This document shows positions 33,341 to 45,640 of a stretch of DNA of 64,000 nucleotides, one piece after another. The stretch lies in NCBI GenBank assembly GCA_020736575.1, contig JAGPYM010000005.1:2206893-2270892 (forward strand), read 5' to 3'. The notes beneath the pieces were generated by a model that was given only the letters and a program-made list of their open reading frames with translations, was not told the origin of the DNA and ran no database searches. The stretch comes from Thelonectria olida. Its lineage: Eukaryota > Ascomycota > Sordariomycetes > Hypocreales > Nectriaceae. Both the position numbers and the translations under genes were made by a program. Position 1 is the stretch's first letter; every line of letters begins with the position of its first letter.

Positions 33341-35556
33341 ATGACTGAGATTGACGACGCGACTTGCATAGGACCCAGCGGCCATAATAACCGAGGCCGG
33401 TCTGGGCTCCCCGAAGCTGACGAAAGCGTCGAGACGGAGCCCTGCCTTGGCGATGAGCATTGCCAGCATTCGCCTCCTGTTTTCACTACAATCCATCGGT
33501 CTGTAAAAGATTTTGGTGCAGTCTGTGGCGTGCGGAAACGCAGAGGCACAACCGCGTTGCTGTAATAGCGTGCTGATTGATTCTTTAAAGTGTTAGGAAG
33601 CTCATTCTCGCAAGTATTGGTGGGCCACCCTCTCGAAGCAATCTCAACAAGAGCTAACTGTGGGCCTCATTGCAGATGATCCCTACACACTGGATCAATT
33701 GACCGGCCCCAGGATCAACAAGTTTGTCGTCCGTCCTTTGGTAGACCGGCTCTATGATCCCGATGACATCTCGATAGGTGAGCTTGCTTGCTCTTCCGCC
33801 CCCTACTGGATGGATAGGCGCTCATCTCGCGGCTAAGGACGAGAAGCGTGTAAATAAGCTGAATATAACTGGCTCACATTTACTAGTGTACTGTCTTTTG
33901 GCCAACCGGGTTCAGTTTCTCCGCGAGCAGTCCACCATCGTCCACCAGACTGTCAGTATCTCCAGGGCGACGCTGTGCGAGTTGGTGGCTACGCGTATCC
34001 TGCGTAAGTTTCACGAAGATAACCCCGGTCCGATGGGTCTGCTCCTTCTGGCCAAGGTTCTTGTGGAAGGCTTCGACCCATTCTCAGGCGCACCTGAAGA
34101 AGTTAAGCGATCTGGGCGCTACCGACAATGGCCAGTTCAGGAGCGCGGTGGGTTCGAGAGAAAGCTTATGGCTCTTGAGCTGGCGATTCTCTCCGAAAGT
34201 AAGAACTTTATCAGCTCACAGGCGTGCCAAAAGGTTGTAAACGCTGTATACCAAGGACAGGTTGTTTATACGCCATTGTCGTTTGTCGATATTTTGCCCG
34301 ACCACTACAAGCACCACCCAGTCTCCCTCTACGACCCCCGCAAGGCACCTCTGCTCAACTATTATCGGCTCATCGTGCCTCGTTCTCGGAACATCATTGA
34401 GCTGGTCCAGTTCGTGGTCTTGGTGCTCCTATATGTCGCGGCCATGGCCCACCGCAATAGCGCCAACCTCAGTCTTTTTGAAGCCCTATTCGTCGTCTAC
34501 ACGGCCGGCTGGGTTCTCAATGAATTTGCCGCCATCATCGAGCACGGTTGGGAAGTCCATTCGCAGAATACCTGGTCCTTCTTGGATATCACCTTTACGC
34601 TGATCTTCGGCGTGTATTTCTTTGCCCGGGTTTACGATATCTCGGTCGGCCATATCCACGACGGGATCGCTTTTCACGTGTTGTGCGTCGCGGCGCCGGT
34701 TTTGCTCACTCGCGTCGCGTTCAACCTTATGCCCGACAATATTGTTTTCATCTCGCTTCATGCCATGATGAAGGACTTCTTGGTACTGACGTTCCTCGCC
34801 GTCTGGTGTGTCACTGGCTTCTTCCTGGCATTACAGTGGTTGGTGATGAACGACGGCAGCGCTACTGGTCCGAAATGGTATACCGTGACAAAATGGCTTC
34901 TTTGGATCTGGTTTGGCCTGGACGGAACAGGTATCGAGGAATCGGTCCAGTTCCATGTCATTCTCGGGCCGGCCCTCATGGTCGCGTTTGCCTTCTTGGG
35001 CAACACTTTATTCTTGACGATCCTGGTTGCGCTGCTCACCAACACATTCTCCAGGATCGTTGCAGCCGAAACCGCTGAAATTCAATTTCGACGTGCCGTC
35101 CAGACATTCGAAGGAGTAAAAAGCGATGCTATTTTTGCGTACCCTCCTCCTTTCAACCTGCTGGCCCTCATTATCCTTCTTCCACTTAAGTTCTTCGTTT
35201 CGCCGCGGGCATTTCACACCATACACGTCGCGATGGTCCGGGTGCTAAACGCACCTACCCTCTTGCTCATTAATATCTACGAGCGCCGGCGCATTTGGAC
35301 TCAGACAGCCACAGGAGGATCAAAATCGTTTTTGAGGTGGCAATTTACTGGTTTCTCCCCCCACGGTGATATACAGGCCGTCTTTGAGGCGGAGCCGCCG
35401 CCGGTTGTCCAAGAGGAAGCCGACGAGCTTGATAGGCTGAGTGAAATGGGATTCTCGGACGACTTAATTTCGAGGTCATCGAGGGAAATCAAGCAGCCGG
35501 TAGTGTTTCGATTGGGGAATGCGAAGCGCCGAGGCACGAGCCCGATGTCAGATTAA
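33341..35556 (+). CDS. yvc1: Yvc1/TRPY-like vacuolar cation channel
   Basis: Fungal TRP-type channel that in yeast releases Ca2+ from the vacuole. Four exons (33341-33498, 33597-33619, 33676-33777, 33887-35556) join in frame to 650 residues. The introns are 98, 56 and 109 nt and the second exon is a 23-nt micro-exon. The joins rebuild the family text KLILASIDDPYTLDQL, then PLVDRLYDPDDISIVYCLLA. A cytosolic N-terminal region precedes about six membrane helices from residue 270 (LVQFVVLVLLYVAAM, LFEALFVVYTAGWVL, FLDITFTLIFGVYFFARVY, FHVLCVAAPVLLTRVAF, FLVLTFLAVWCVTGFFLAL). The pore region has KWLLWIWFGLDGTG and is followed by the last helix FLGNTLFLTILVALLTN. The acidic, Ser-rich tail resembles the regulatory tail of the family. 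The first exon is less certain because it rests on the patch VFTTIHR. Intact, though it starts only 240 bp from an A+T block. Confidence 0.85.
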
Positions 35557-35905
35557 ATGTTCGATCCTAAGTGTAACAATCTCGTCGATTCCCAACTTCT
35601 AAACCGAGGAGATCAGGGTTTATGTTAGCAGATGGATCAGGGCGTCATAGGTCTAAGCAATAAACAAAGGGGTGTTATGTCTCTTCATAGCTAATTGATG
35701 ATTGAGGTAAAGAAGTTATATTGAAAGCTGAGGTAGCCTAGGTTATATTAAACATGCTAATAAACGTGTTCAAATATCATGTTCCTTTCCTCGGAGCGCT
35801 TCGCTCCTTCTTATGTGTCGGTCCTACACTCTAATAGTTTGATGTTGTGGGGACGTGTCTGCCTAATTGGGCTCTGCCGCGCTACGCCCTGGCACTACGA
35901 CGAGC
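35557..35905. other. spacer between channel gene and tubulin relic
   Basis: 3' flank of the Yvc1-like gene. A GC-rich hairpin GGAGCG-CTT-CGCTCC lies near 35794. No gene seen. Confidence 0.45.
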
Positions 35906-36414
35906 TATGACACCAAGAATATGATGGCGGCTTCCGACTTTCGCAATGGTCGCTCTCTCACTTGCTCTGCTATTTTGTAAATTCATTGTGGGGTTAGTAT
36001 CGCTGTGTTAATACATTTCTAGCTGTGCTCAGGCCTCTATGAAAGAAGTTGAAGACCAGATGCGCAACATTTAGAAATAGGAACTCGTCTTACATTGTCG
36101 ATTGGGTTCCCAACAACGTCTAAACTGCCCTTTGCTCTTATCCTCCTTAAGACCTCAAAATGTCAGTCACCTTTGTCGGCAATTCTACCGCCATTCATAA
36201 ACTTTTAAAGTAAGTCAGTGAGCAGTTTACTGCAATATTTTACCGCAAGGCCTTTTCGCATTGGTACAGTAGTGAGGATATGGACGAGGTGGAGTTCACT
36301 AAGGCCGAATCCAATATGGTTGACTTGGTCTCTGAATGCCAGCAGTACTAGGATGCTAGTGTCGAGGATTAAGGTCAATGTGAGGAGGAAGCTCTGGCTG
36401 AGTATGATGAATGA
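35906..36414 (+). pseudogene. beta-tubulin C-terminal relic
   Basis: The plus strand shows the unmistakable last quarter of beta-tubulin in fragments: [20 protein letters not shown], then SMKEVEDQMRN, VDWVPNNV-stop-TALC, DLKMSVTFVGNSTAIHKLLK-stop, [40 protein letters not shown], and an acidic tail ending at 36412-36414. Stops replace residues that are normally Gln or Arg (NVQTALC, PPRGLKM, the FKR site, QQYQDA), as C-to-T changes would do. There is one small frame change near 36080. A probable intron lies after LTCSAI at about 35975-36025. About the first 300 codons of the gene are absent. Many substitutions relative to ordinary tubulin suggest a divergent paralogue before decay. Confidence 0.85.
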
Positions 36415-38214
36415 TAAGCCATAGTCGAGGCATCCCTAGGTACCTGTTTTGCCTAAGTCCCAGACTTCAGCGTGCGCCTGAAACTAAGGCTTATGGAAAG
36501 TCCAGCTCTAAGACCACGGGGAAGTGCACACCCGAACTAAAAGACAAGGGCTCGCCTTACATCTTTCCCTGCGATAATAAGATCCTAGCGGACCCTATGG
36601 GCTCGTAAGGACTCGTTTGTCCACGACCTTACATACGATCTTCGATGGCGACCTAGCTCTCGGCCTCGGCCAAGCTAGATCCTCTATTAATAGTTTACGA
36701 GAGAACTCCGAAGTCTATGACGGGAAACCTTGAGACGAACCGCAATACCTCAGGCCTGGGATTGAGAAGGGGTTCTAGATATGATTACAGGCTAGGCGTT
36801 ACGGATCCCTCGAATGGATGACGGTGATGTACTAGACTGCGTCCTGCCGCTTGTACTTCTTGGCTTTTTGTCCCTGGAGGGGTCTCCAAACGAGGAGGGG
36901 ACAAAACATACACACGAAAAGCGAATATTCTTACACATTGGCTTGTTTGGATGTGTACCTATACCAGAGGCCCAATTAGCCAGGTTCAATTATTAAACTG
37001 GACATGGATATTAACGAGGAGAGATGGCTCTGGAGCGAAGCTAGCCATTCGCAGCAAGTGATGAAACCTTGATGTCATCAAGTTGGTAACTCACTGTTGC
37101 AAATGTGGCGTAACGATTGCCGGATGACTCGCTTGTGTAATGGAGTGTGGTAATCCCAGGAGAATGCCAATTGATCCCTAGGGTTAACTATAATGAGCTG
37201 ACGAAAGGCGGGTGCGGTCTTCACCTGCAATTAGGCAGCAACATCCATAAACTCTCCACCGGCCATGAGTTGCCGAACATCCTTGCCACGCACACAGTGT
37301 AAGGAATCAAAATTTACTGTAATGCATGGGTGAGTTGGTCAGGTAAACTGGGACCGCCTTATACATTCTGTATCGAAGTCTTTAAAAACGGTAAGTTAAG
37401 TCGATGCTTTCAGACTGTTCAAATTTCCCATGTATAGTGAAGGTCATCCAATGGACATGAATTCTAACATCATGGTCTCGAAGCACTCGAATATATTTGG
37501 CACCTTTCCAGTCTTGACTCCAGCCCGTTTTCGACAGCGACCGCCACGCATTCCCTCTCTCCAGTTACTGTTCTCCCGCCGCCGGTTCCCCATCATCCGT
37601 TGCGTACTGCTGCCCCTGCGTCTCCCGCCGCTGAGCCTTGGCGCTCCAGGACCTTTGGGATCGACGGCAGTGGCGCGGAGAGTGGGTGGAGGGGCAGTAT
37701 GACCACCGCCGTCCCCGGACCCAGCGACTGGGCGCTCGGCACGCTCGCCAAGGCAGGCAATTCTTGGGTATTCTATGACATGCGTTAGGACGAACGCTGA
37801 GGAGAAGGGATTATGCAGACATAACTCTCGGTCCTCGCCACAATATCTACCGCCCACCCGCGGGCAACGTTCGACGAGGTCGCGAGGGCGCCCGGGAAGT
37901 GTGAGGTAGAAAGCCTAAGGCGACATTAAGGCGACTGTGAGGGCGTGGACAGTCGCTGTGAGTAAGCGTTATAGCAGAGCGGCAACAGTCCGAGGTGTAC
38001 GCACCATAGAGGGCAAGTAACAGAACGCCTTAACAGCTATGGATCGATGCATTCGGGGTGGAAGACGTAGCCGTAGGGCAGTAAATGAAGCCTGATGCCC
38101 TCCTAGAGTCTTCCGCACAGATAGAGCAGCTGTGTGACTCGTTTCTGGCTGGTGTAACTACCGTCGCAAGAAGTCTGGAAAGAGCTGTCCTTATGAGGCG
38201 ACGACGTACTATAC
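36415..38214. other. 1.8-kb intergenic, no recognised gene
   Basis: Several 60-130-codon frames occur, including a minus frame at 37444-37857 and an overlapping GC-rich plus frame at 37600-37788. Their text is repetitive, with no family resemblance. The GC-richer patch at 37500-37900 may be a decayed gene. Confidence 0.4.
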
Positions 38215-38454
38215 CTAGAGACGGGAATGGAGTTCACAGCCTCCGGCGTTAAAGCTGTTATGCGGCACTAGTACTAGTCTGCGAGCAATAAAATACGGGT
38301 TGCATCGCCCAGCCAATTGAAACAGACAAAAGAAGATGAGCACCACGACAAGGCACACTGCGATCGCCGCCGTTGATGGGCCATGATCGTTGCCGCGGTC
38401 CTCTACCGGATGAGAGCCGGTATCACGAGGCGGCAGTGCTGGTAGGACGGCCAT
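38215..38454 (-). CDS. small single-pass membrane protein (tentative)
   Basis: A 79-residue frame from the ATG at 38454. It has a Pro/Gly-rich, polar N-terminus (MAVLPALPPRDTG), one strong membrane helix STAAIAVCLVVVLIFFCLF, and a short basic tail with two cysteines. The open frame extends upstream to 38808 without ATG-supported homology, so the start is a choice. Small single-helix proteins like this are common in fungal genomes and usually unannotated. It lies 360 bp downstream of the HAK transporter on the same strand. Coding status is uncertain. Confidence 0.3.
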   Translation of the reverse strand: MAVLPALPPRDTGSHPVEDRGNDHGPSTAAIAVCLVVVLIFFCLFQLAGRCNPYFIARRLVLVPHNSFNAGGCELHSRL

Positions 38455-38816
38455 CCTGACTGATTGGAGAAGAGGAATGGTAGAGGAATGAGGGCATGAA
38501 ATGAGGGCGGTTCCCAATGCATTCCTTGTTGGGGAGTTGAGGTGCCGCGTGGCGGGATTAACTGGCCAGGTCATGCCGCAAACGCCGAGCTCCCGCTTGC
38601 ATCGTACATGGTGTATTCTGTCAATATCGGTCGTGGAACCAGACTGTCCTGGACCTGGCTTCGAAGGCATCATTGCATTCAACTGTTGCAATGAGGGGGT
38701 TTTTGGCAATCTGTTGATTGGCTGCCATGTAGACGCGCTAAAGTACGCAGCCACGACGTGTGGTTGAATTCGGTTCTGTCGGTCATCCCGCCCTCGTACT
38801 TCAATCAATGGGGCGG

Positions 38817-41442
38817 CTAGATCTCCTTAACAAACCCTACCTCAACAACCCTCTCCATCGCCAACCGCAAATTCGCAATCTTCGCACGTGTGTTATCCCT
38901 AATCCAAAGAAACATCCACAACCCAATCCTTCTTAGAATACTGGTCTCCGCCCGGATCCGCATCTGCCCCTTCCCTACAATATACAGCACCTTTTGCGTG
39001 TACGCGCGATCTAGCCTCACCAGCTCCGCCACGACACTCTCGTCGCTGAGCTCCGGAGGACCCTCCGCATTCCCCGTGGGATCCGACGCCGCGGTGGTCT
39101 GTTCGCTCGCAGCGGCGGACTTGGCAGCGGCCTGGCGCACGACGAACTTGCGCACCTGATCGTAAATCAGCATACCCAAATCCGGGCTGACGACCTCGTC
39201 CATAAAGCCGTGGCGGACAACGAGGCGGTAGCAGCCGGGGATGCTGGCCAAGCGGGAGATGTGGTAGCGCTCGTCCTCGGGGACGGATGGGGTCTCGACG
39301 GGGTGGAGGTGGAAGAAGACGGAGATATTGGGCAGGGCGCCAAGTTTAGAGGCAAAGTGGGTGAAGACGCTCGGAGTCAGAACGCCCGTCTTGTCGAAGA
39401 AAATACCGAAGCCAATAATAGGAGAGAGTATGTCGCCGCCCCAACGAGGTGTCAGCGCCAACTTACCCTCCCCATTTTTCATAACAAGAGCGCTGGGCCG
39501 GAAGCGATCTTCTGCTTCAGCATGCCACTGGCTCTCCTTGCCAAACCTCCACAGTAGGAACATGCCCGCCATGAGCGCCGAAATGAGCAGCGTGAACCAC
39601 GCGCCGTCGGGCACCTTGTTGAGAGCCGATGAGAGATACAAGCCATCAAGGGTAGCAAAGACCAAAGCCGGCAAGAACACGAGCCATATTGGAAGGCGCC
39701 AGACAAGGATTGCAACTAATGTGACCATAAGGGTGTCGAAGAAGGTGACGAAGATGACACATACGCCGTAAGCATGGCCCAAGCTGGTGGTGTTGTTATA
39801 TACGGCGGTGACGAGGATGGTGCCGAGCATGAGCAACCAGCTGAGGAAGGGGACGTAGACCTGGCCATGAAATTTCTCAGAGGTGTGGACCACTTTCATC
39901 TGGGGACAATACGAAAGCTTCATGATTTGACTGGACAGCTGGCAGGTCGTGAGCATGGCATTTCAATTAGAATGCATATGCAAAGATAGGCTCACCTGGA
40001 ACGTTGCTGTGATGATGGCCTGCGACGCAACAATGGCGGCCAAGATAGCAAGAATTAAGCTTGGGTAGAGCATTCCGGGAGGGACTGTGTTGAAGAAGGG
40101 GTTAGAGTACTTCTCCGGCATGACGGAAATGTGCGCAGCTTGTCCGCAGTACGCAAGTAGCAGGCACGGGTACGTCCACAAGAGCCAGCTCATCTGCACC
40201 GCGCGCATACTAAACGCGCCCAGGTCGGCAAATAGTGCCTCAACACCAGTAAAAGCGAGCAGGACGCCACCCAGCATCCTCCATCCCTCAGTCTTATGCT
40301 GAACGAAGAAGTGGATGGCGAAGTAGGGGCTAAAGGCCTTGAGAACGGTCCAGTCGTACGTGACGAGATTGTAAATGCCAAAGGAGCCATTAAAGCCAAG
40401 CCAGATGATAACGATAGGTGCGAAAGATGAGGCAAGCTTAGTCGTCCCTAGGGGTTGGATGAGGAAGAGTAGAATGAGAATGCCGCAGGTGGTGCCGACA
40501 ATCGTCGACGTATTGATGTCGGGCTTGACGACCGACAGGCCTTGGATTGCGCCAAGGACAGACTGGGCGGGAGTAAGAATACCGTCAGCTATAACCATGG
40601 AGACGGCCAAAACACTAATTGTTTTCAGGAATCCGCGAGTGAACATGCTGTTCTCGATGATGGTACGGATGCTGCGAGTGGTAGGCCGGACATCCTGGGT
40701 GTTGTGGCGCTCCATACGGACTGTGGCCTCCTCACGAGGGTCTCTGTTGGTGATATTTGCCTTGGAGATGGTCAGTTGGGAATAGGTCATCCTTGGCTGA
40801 AAGACGTACATATCGGGTGAGGAGAGAGTAGCAGCTAAAGGTGCCACCCTCACCCTCATTATCCGCACGAAGGATAATGAGGACGTATTTGACGGTGACC
40901 ATGAGAGTTAGGGACCAGATGATGAGCGACAAGACTTGGATAAGGTCGTTCTTTGACGGAGGGGCCGAGAATGTCGACGAGTACACGTAGAGAGGACTAG
41001 CAGAATGTAAGCATGATCTGAGTGTTACAGAATAAAGTGCCATGGGCCATAGTTCGCACCTTGTTCCAATATCGCCGTAGATGACTCCAATTGATTGATA
41101 TGCCAGCCTGCAGGGCAGAAGTCAGAGAAGCCAGCAGCATACTAATTGCATCGATACTGACCAGGCCAGCGTCTTGCCCCTGAAGATCTGCTTCTTCCTC
41201 CCATCATCTCGGCGCCAGTCGTCGCCCTCCTCAACATCTACATTGGATTCGTGGGTACGAGAGCAGGAGATGCTACGGCGATCGGTGACAACACGGGAGA
41301 GGTTGCGGCTATAGTAGATGCCACCGGCAATGCCGGTGCTGGGGCCGATATCTGATCGCTGCCATGCTGCCTGCTCGTCAAAAGTAGAGTCGGATCCGAT
41401 CTTTCCGAGGTTGTCTTCGATCTTGATCTTAGGGGTGGCCAT
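38817..41442 (-). CDS. hak1: HAK/KUP high-affinity potassium transporter
   Basis: Plasma-membrane K+ uptake protein. Five exons (41162-41442, 41060-41107, 40810-40996, 39996-40760, 38817-39938) join in frame to 800 residues. Introns are 54, 63, 49 and 57 nt. The start ATG at 41442 gives MATPKIKIEDN; the frame beyond it has only TTG. The KUP signature GVIYGDIGTSPLYVYSS lies near residue 100-120, assembled across intron 2. Next come the EGEGGTFSCYSLLTRYANIT segment and about ten more helices, including ISVLAVSMVIADGILTPAQS and ASQAIITATFQLSSQIMKL. The C-terminal cytosolic half (from about 560) has the usual GDILSPIIGFGIFFDKTG and a regulatory tail ending VGFVKEI. Length and motif order are normal, and no lesions are seen. 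A 600-800-bp promoter region lies between it and A+T block 3. Confidence 0.93.
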
Positions 41443-42240
41443 GTCGGGCGGGAAAGACAAGAAAGCACTGGCACAACCTCGCGGTGGAGAAAAGCTTCTG
41501 AGAATGACCAGAAGGAAGACGCGGAGAAAGGAGGAAATCGGTAGGAGAGAGGGGCAAAGGTGGCCGAGGATGGGCAGCTCATCATATTCCAGACCAGGCG
41601 ATGCCCCAGGTCCAGCGAAGAGACGGTGTGGAAGAAACGGCCAGTTAGGTGTGGGTTAGAGGAATTAAGCAGTCGAGTAGCGTGCCTTAGTCTAGAGCTT
41701 ATCTGAAGCCGGCCCCAGTCGGCAGGCTTTGAGGGCTACGTATCCCTCGCGCAATACAAGTTTGCATAAGTGCGTGGGATGCAGACTTATTATGGACTTG
41801 ATAAGAGAAACATGATTGTGATAAGAGTTAGTTTCACTCAAACTTGCATCATCTGAAGAGGGAAACGCTGCAGGTAGCCACTAGTGCTATTGCCAGCGGC
41901 TGCCGTCTCGTCCGTTCTATGCGGCCTCCGCTCCGGGCAAGGGCAGCTCGAGGCGGAGAGCTGCAGCCGCTAAGTGAGGTAACGCAAAGTGGGCAGGAGA
42001 GTCGAGTGGGTGGGGTGGGTGGCTGACTGGGGAAAGAAGAGCAGAGTAGATAAGAGTAATGTAGATGACTATGTGCCGAAGGGCTGCGGGCGTTGGGATA
42101 GAGTTAGCAAATGGCGGAGAAGGTAGCCAGGATAGACACAGCTGCACGCGTCGTGCACAATAGGCACCCGAGAATTCCCCGCAAAAATTAGCTCATCTCA
42201 ATGGCCCATCTCACTTTTAGGGTTCGAGTGGAGGCACCTT
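41443..42240. other. HAK upstream region
   Basis: Promoter and 5' leader of the HAK gene, with pyrimidine-rich tracts on its coding strand. No other gene supported. Composition falls to A+T at about 42240. Confidence 0.5.
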
Positions 42241-45200
42241 TGGATCTCTATTTAGGGCTGTATTAATATTATAGTTATTAACTGTAGAGTGATGCTAGAC
42301 TAAGATATAACTACTATTTAAGCTTAGTAATAGGTTCCTTTTACTTTTTAAAAGTAAGTAATTAGTATTTTTAATAGAGTAATAGCTAGTTTTACTATTT
42401 TTATAACTAGTACTTTTATTATAACTATTATTATTAATATATTAAATTATGTTTTTATATTATAATATAATATAATTTATAATACTTATTAATACTAGAG
42501 CTAAAAAGGTTAATTATTAAAAAGAAGTTTATAAGTTTTTTTATTATTAATTTAATTAACTTTTTATTAAGTAAAAAAAAGTTATAATTAAATAAAATAT
42601 AATTTAAGTATTTTTAAATTATTTAATTTTATATAAAAGAATTTATAAAATATATATTTAATAATAAAAAGTAATGTTAAAAGTAATATATAATATTATA
42701 TTTTATTAATTATAAGTATAAATTTTATATAATAAAACTATTAGTTAAGCTTTTTATAAACTAGTATATAATATAACTCTTTTATTTAATATAATAATAA
42801 TTTAATTTTTTAATATAATTAAATTAGTTTATTAATAGGTAAGTTATATTATATTAACTTTTATATTTTTTTAAATATTAAATATTAAATTAATTAAATA
42901 TTTATTTTTAAATAGCTATTTTTATTTTAATAAAAAGGAAAATAATTTAAAATTATATAATAAAAAAAAGTATTTTAAAAATTAATATTATATTAAAACT
43001 TTTAAATTAATATATATAATAAGTAAGTATAATAAATAAGTAAGTATAATAAATAAGTAAGTATAATAAATAAGTAAGTATAATAAATAAGTAAGTATAA
43101 TAAATAAGTAAGTATAATAAATAAGTAAGTATAATAAATAAGTAAGTATAATAAATAAGTAAGTATAATAAATAAGTAAGTATAATAAATAAGTAAGTAT
43201 AATAAATAAGTAAGTATAATAAATAAGTAAGTATAATAAATAAGTGAGTATAATAAAAATCCCTTAACTTATATTATTTTAGTTAGTTAATTAATCTTTT
43301 ATAATTTAATATATTTTAATTAAATATTAAAACTAGATTGCTTTTTATATTTTAAGCTCTTTAAAATAACTTAAAATTAAGCTTTTAATATATTATAAAG
43401 ATTTATAATATTAATTATATAATATTATAGCGCTAGTAAAAGGATATTTTTTATATATAAAATACTATTTTAAAATTGTATAAGCTATTTAATTTAAAGA
43501 AATAAATTCTTAATTACTTTATTTTTAACTTAAATTTATAAGAATTTCCCCCCCAGTTATATAATATTAAAAATATAGCTAATTAATTACTTGCTAATTA
43601 TAATATATTACTAGTTAGTATATATTAGAATTTAAACTTTATTAAATATTATTTAAACCTTATTATATTTTCTTTTTATAAATATAACTATTAGAAAGCT
43701 AAATATAAAGATTTAACTATTATTTATAATTAGTTATAACTTATAGTAAATATAATTATAAAATATAATATTTAATTAAATAATATTTATAATTTTAATA
43801 AAACTAGCTTTTTTATAAGTATAATTATAAGTAGAATAGTTATTATAAGTTTAAAAGAGTATTTAAAACTAAAATTAATATAGCTTAAAAATTAAAAATA
43901 AATTATAATTATTTAAGCAATTAATATAAAAGGCTAGGCAATTTAATTATTTATTATTAGTATAAGCTAATATTACCTTTCTAACTAATATTAAAAAAGC
44001 AACTTCCTAAGTAATTAAATTCTTATAATAACTTAAAATAGCTAAATAAATAATAAAACTAGTTTTAAATAGCTTAAGTATTTTAACTAATATATAACTA
44101 AGTAATTCAATAGTTACTATTATTTTTTAACTTTTAATAGTTATAAAAGTTACTATTCTATTAAATTTAAAAAATATTATAAAAAAAAGAAAATTATTTA
44201 GTTTTATATACTATTATATTTCTTTTATTTACTCTAGCCCCTTAATATTAAATATTTTAATATATTAAAAAAGGCTTATAATTAAAAAATAAAGCATTTA
44301 ATTAAATGCTTTATAACTTACATTTTAAAACTAAATTCTTTTTAGCCTTTTATATTATATATAAAACTATTATAATAGAAAGAGATATTAAAAAGGCTTT
44401 TAAAAAAGCTAAGCTTATTTCTTTTAACTTTAAAACTATAATTTTAAAAGTTAATATATAGCTATAAATACTAATACTAGTTAAGAAGATAGTAAAACTA
44501 TTAACCCCTTAAGTATTAAAAGCTTTAAAAATTATATTTAAAGCTAAATCTTAGTTTAAATATTTTAAAAAAAAAATTAAAAAGTATTAAAATAGTTTAA
44601 TAGTAAGAGTAATAATATAATCTAATTTTTAATAGAAGTAACTATAAAAGGTAAATATAGGAAAGATATAATAATAGAGATTTAAAAGAAAATTAACTTT
44701 TATTTATAATTAGTTATAATTATAAATAAGAAATAAAATAGAAAATAAATAAATTAAATAATTAAAAGGGAATAAGTTAAAATTATTAAAATAAATTATA
44801 AAAACTAAAGTAAAAATTTAATAAAAACTATAAAAAAGGTATAATATCTATTTTTAAAAGTTTTAAGCTTTTCTTTTAAGTCTAAATAACTAGATTTAAT
44901 AAAAAGCTTAAACTATTTAATTTTTATTAACTTTTAATAAAAATCCTCTATTTTTATTATTATACTCTCTATTAATAACTTGCTATTACTATTATAATAG
45001 CTTTTTAAAGTTAATTTTAAAAGCTTTATAATCTCTAGTAAAAAAGATAAAAGTAGTTATATATTAGGTTGCCTTATTAATTACTAAAAATAAAAACTTT
45101 TAAAAGGCAAATAACATACTAAACTAGTACTAGAGGGCAAAAATGACCTAATTTTAAAAGAGAGGGATAATAATAGTAAAAAAAGAAAGGCAGGCAATTA

Positions 45201-45640
45201 ATTAAATGGAGGTTAATATGCAAGTAGTAGCTAAATTATTAAGGAGTAGTAGTTAAGGGAGGTTAGTATAACTGGGGGTTTATTATTATAGTATTTATAG
45301 CAAGCTTGGCTATAATATAAGAACCTATTAAATAGTAATTAAAACATTTAAAAAAGAGTATAATAAGTAGTTTTAATTAAGTAAATAGTTTATAATATTT
45401 TTATTACAATTTCTAGTTTAAAAGGTTAAGATTTATATTATACTTGCTTATTTATTATACTTACTTATTATATATATTAATTTTAATATACTATTTATAT
45501 AGCTATTATCTCTTACTTAACTATAAATACTATTAATATATAAATATTTTAAAAATAAACTAGTTTTTAACTTATATAGTTTTTAGTAGCTGTGAAATTA
45601 GTTTAACTATTATAAGTTATTACTATTAGTAAAAAGTGTG
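42241..45640. repeat. A+T-rich RIP-type block 3
   Basis: Same composition as blocks 1, 2 and 4. It contains a 17-bp minisatellite (43015-43254). An inverted copy of that array's flank lies near 45430-45490, so an inverted-repeat element of about 2.5 kb may underlie it. No frames survive. Confidence 0.85.
43015..43254. repeat. 17-bp minisatellite, about 14 units
   Basis: The unit AAATAAGTAAGTATAAT is repeated head to tail, virtually perfectly, about 14 times. Only the last unit shows a change (AAGTGAG). Near-identity between units contrasts with the scrambled A+T DNA around it. Confidence 0.93.

Noticed and set aside
36814..36996. 60-codon plus frame with a hydrophobic run
   Set aside because: No signal-peptide or family support, and flanked by stop-rich DNA.
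37444..37857. 137-codon minus frame and overlapping GC-rich plus frames
   Set aside because: Long frames on both strands arise from local high GC. Repetitive Gly/Arg/Pro text without family resemblance.
43015..43254. CRISPR-like array
   Set aside because: Units are 17 bp and contiguous, without spacers, in a eukaryotic genome. It is a minisatellite.
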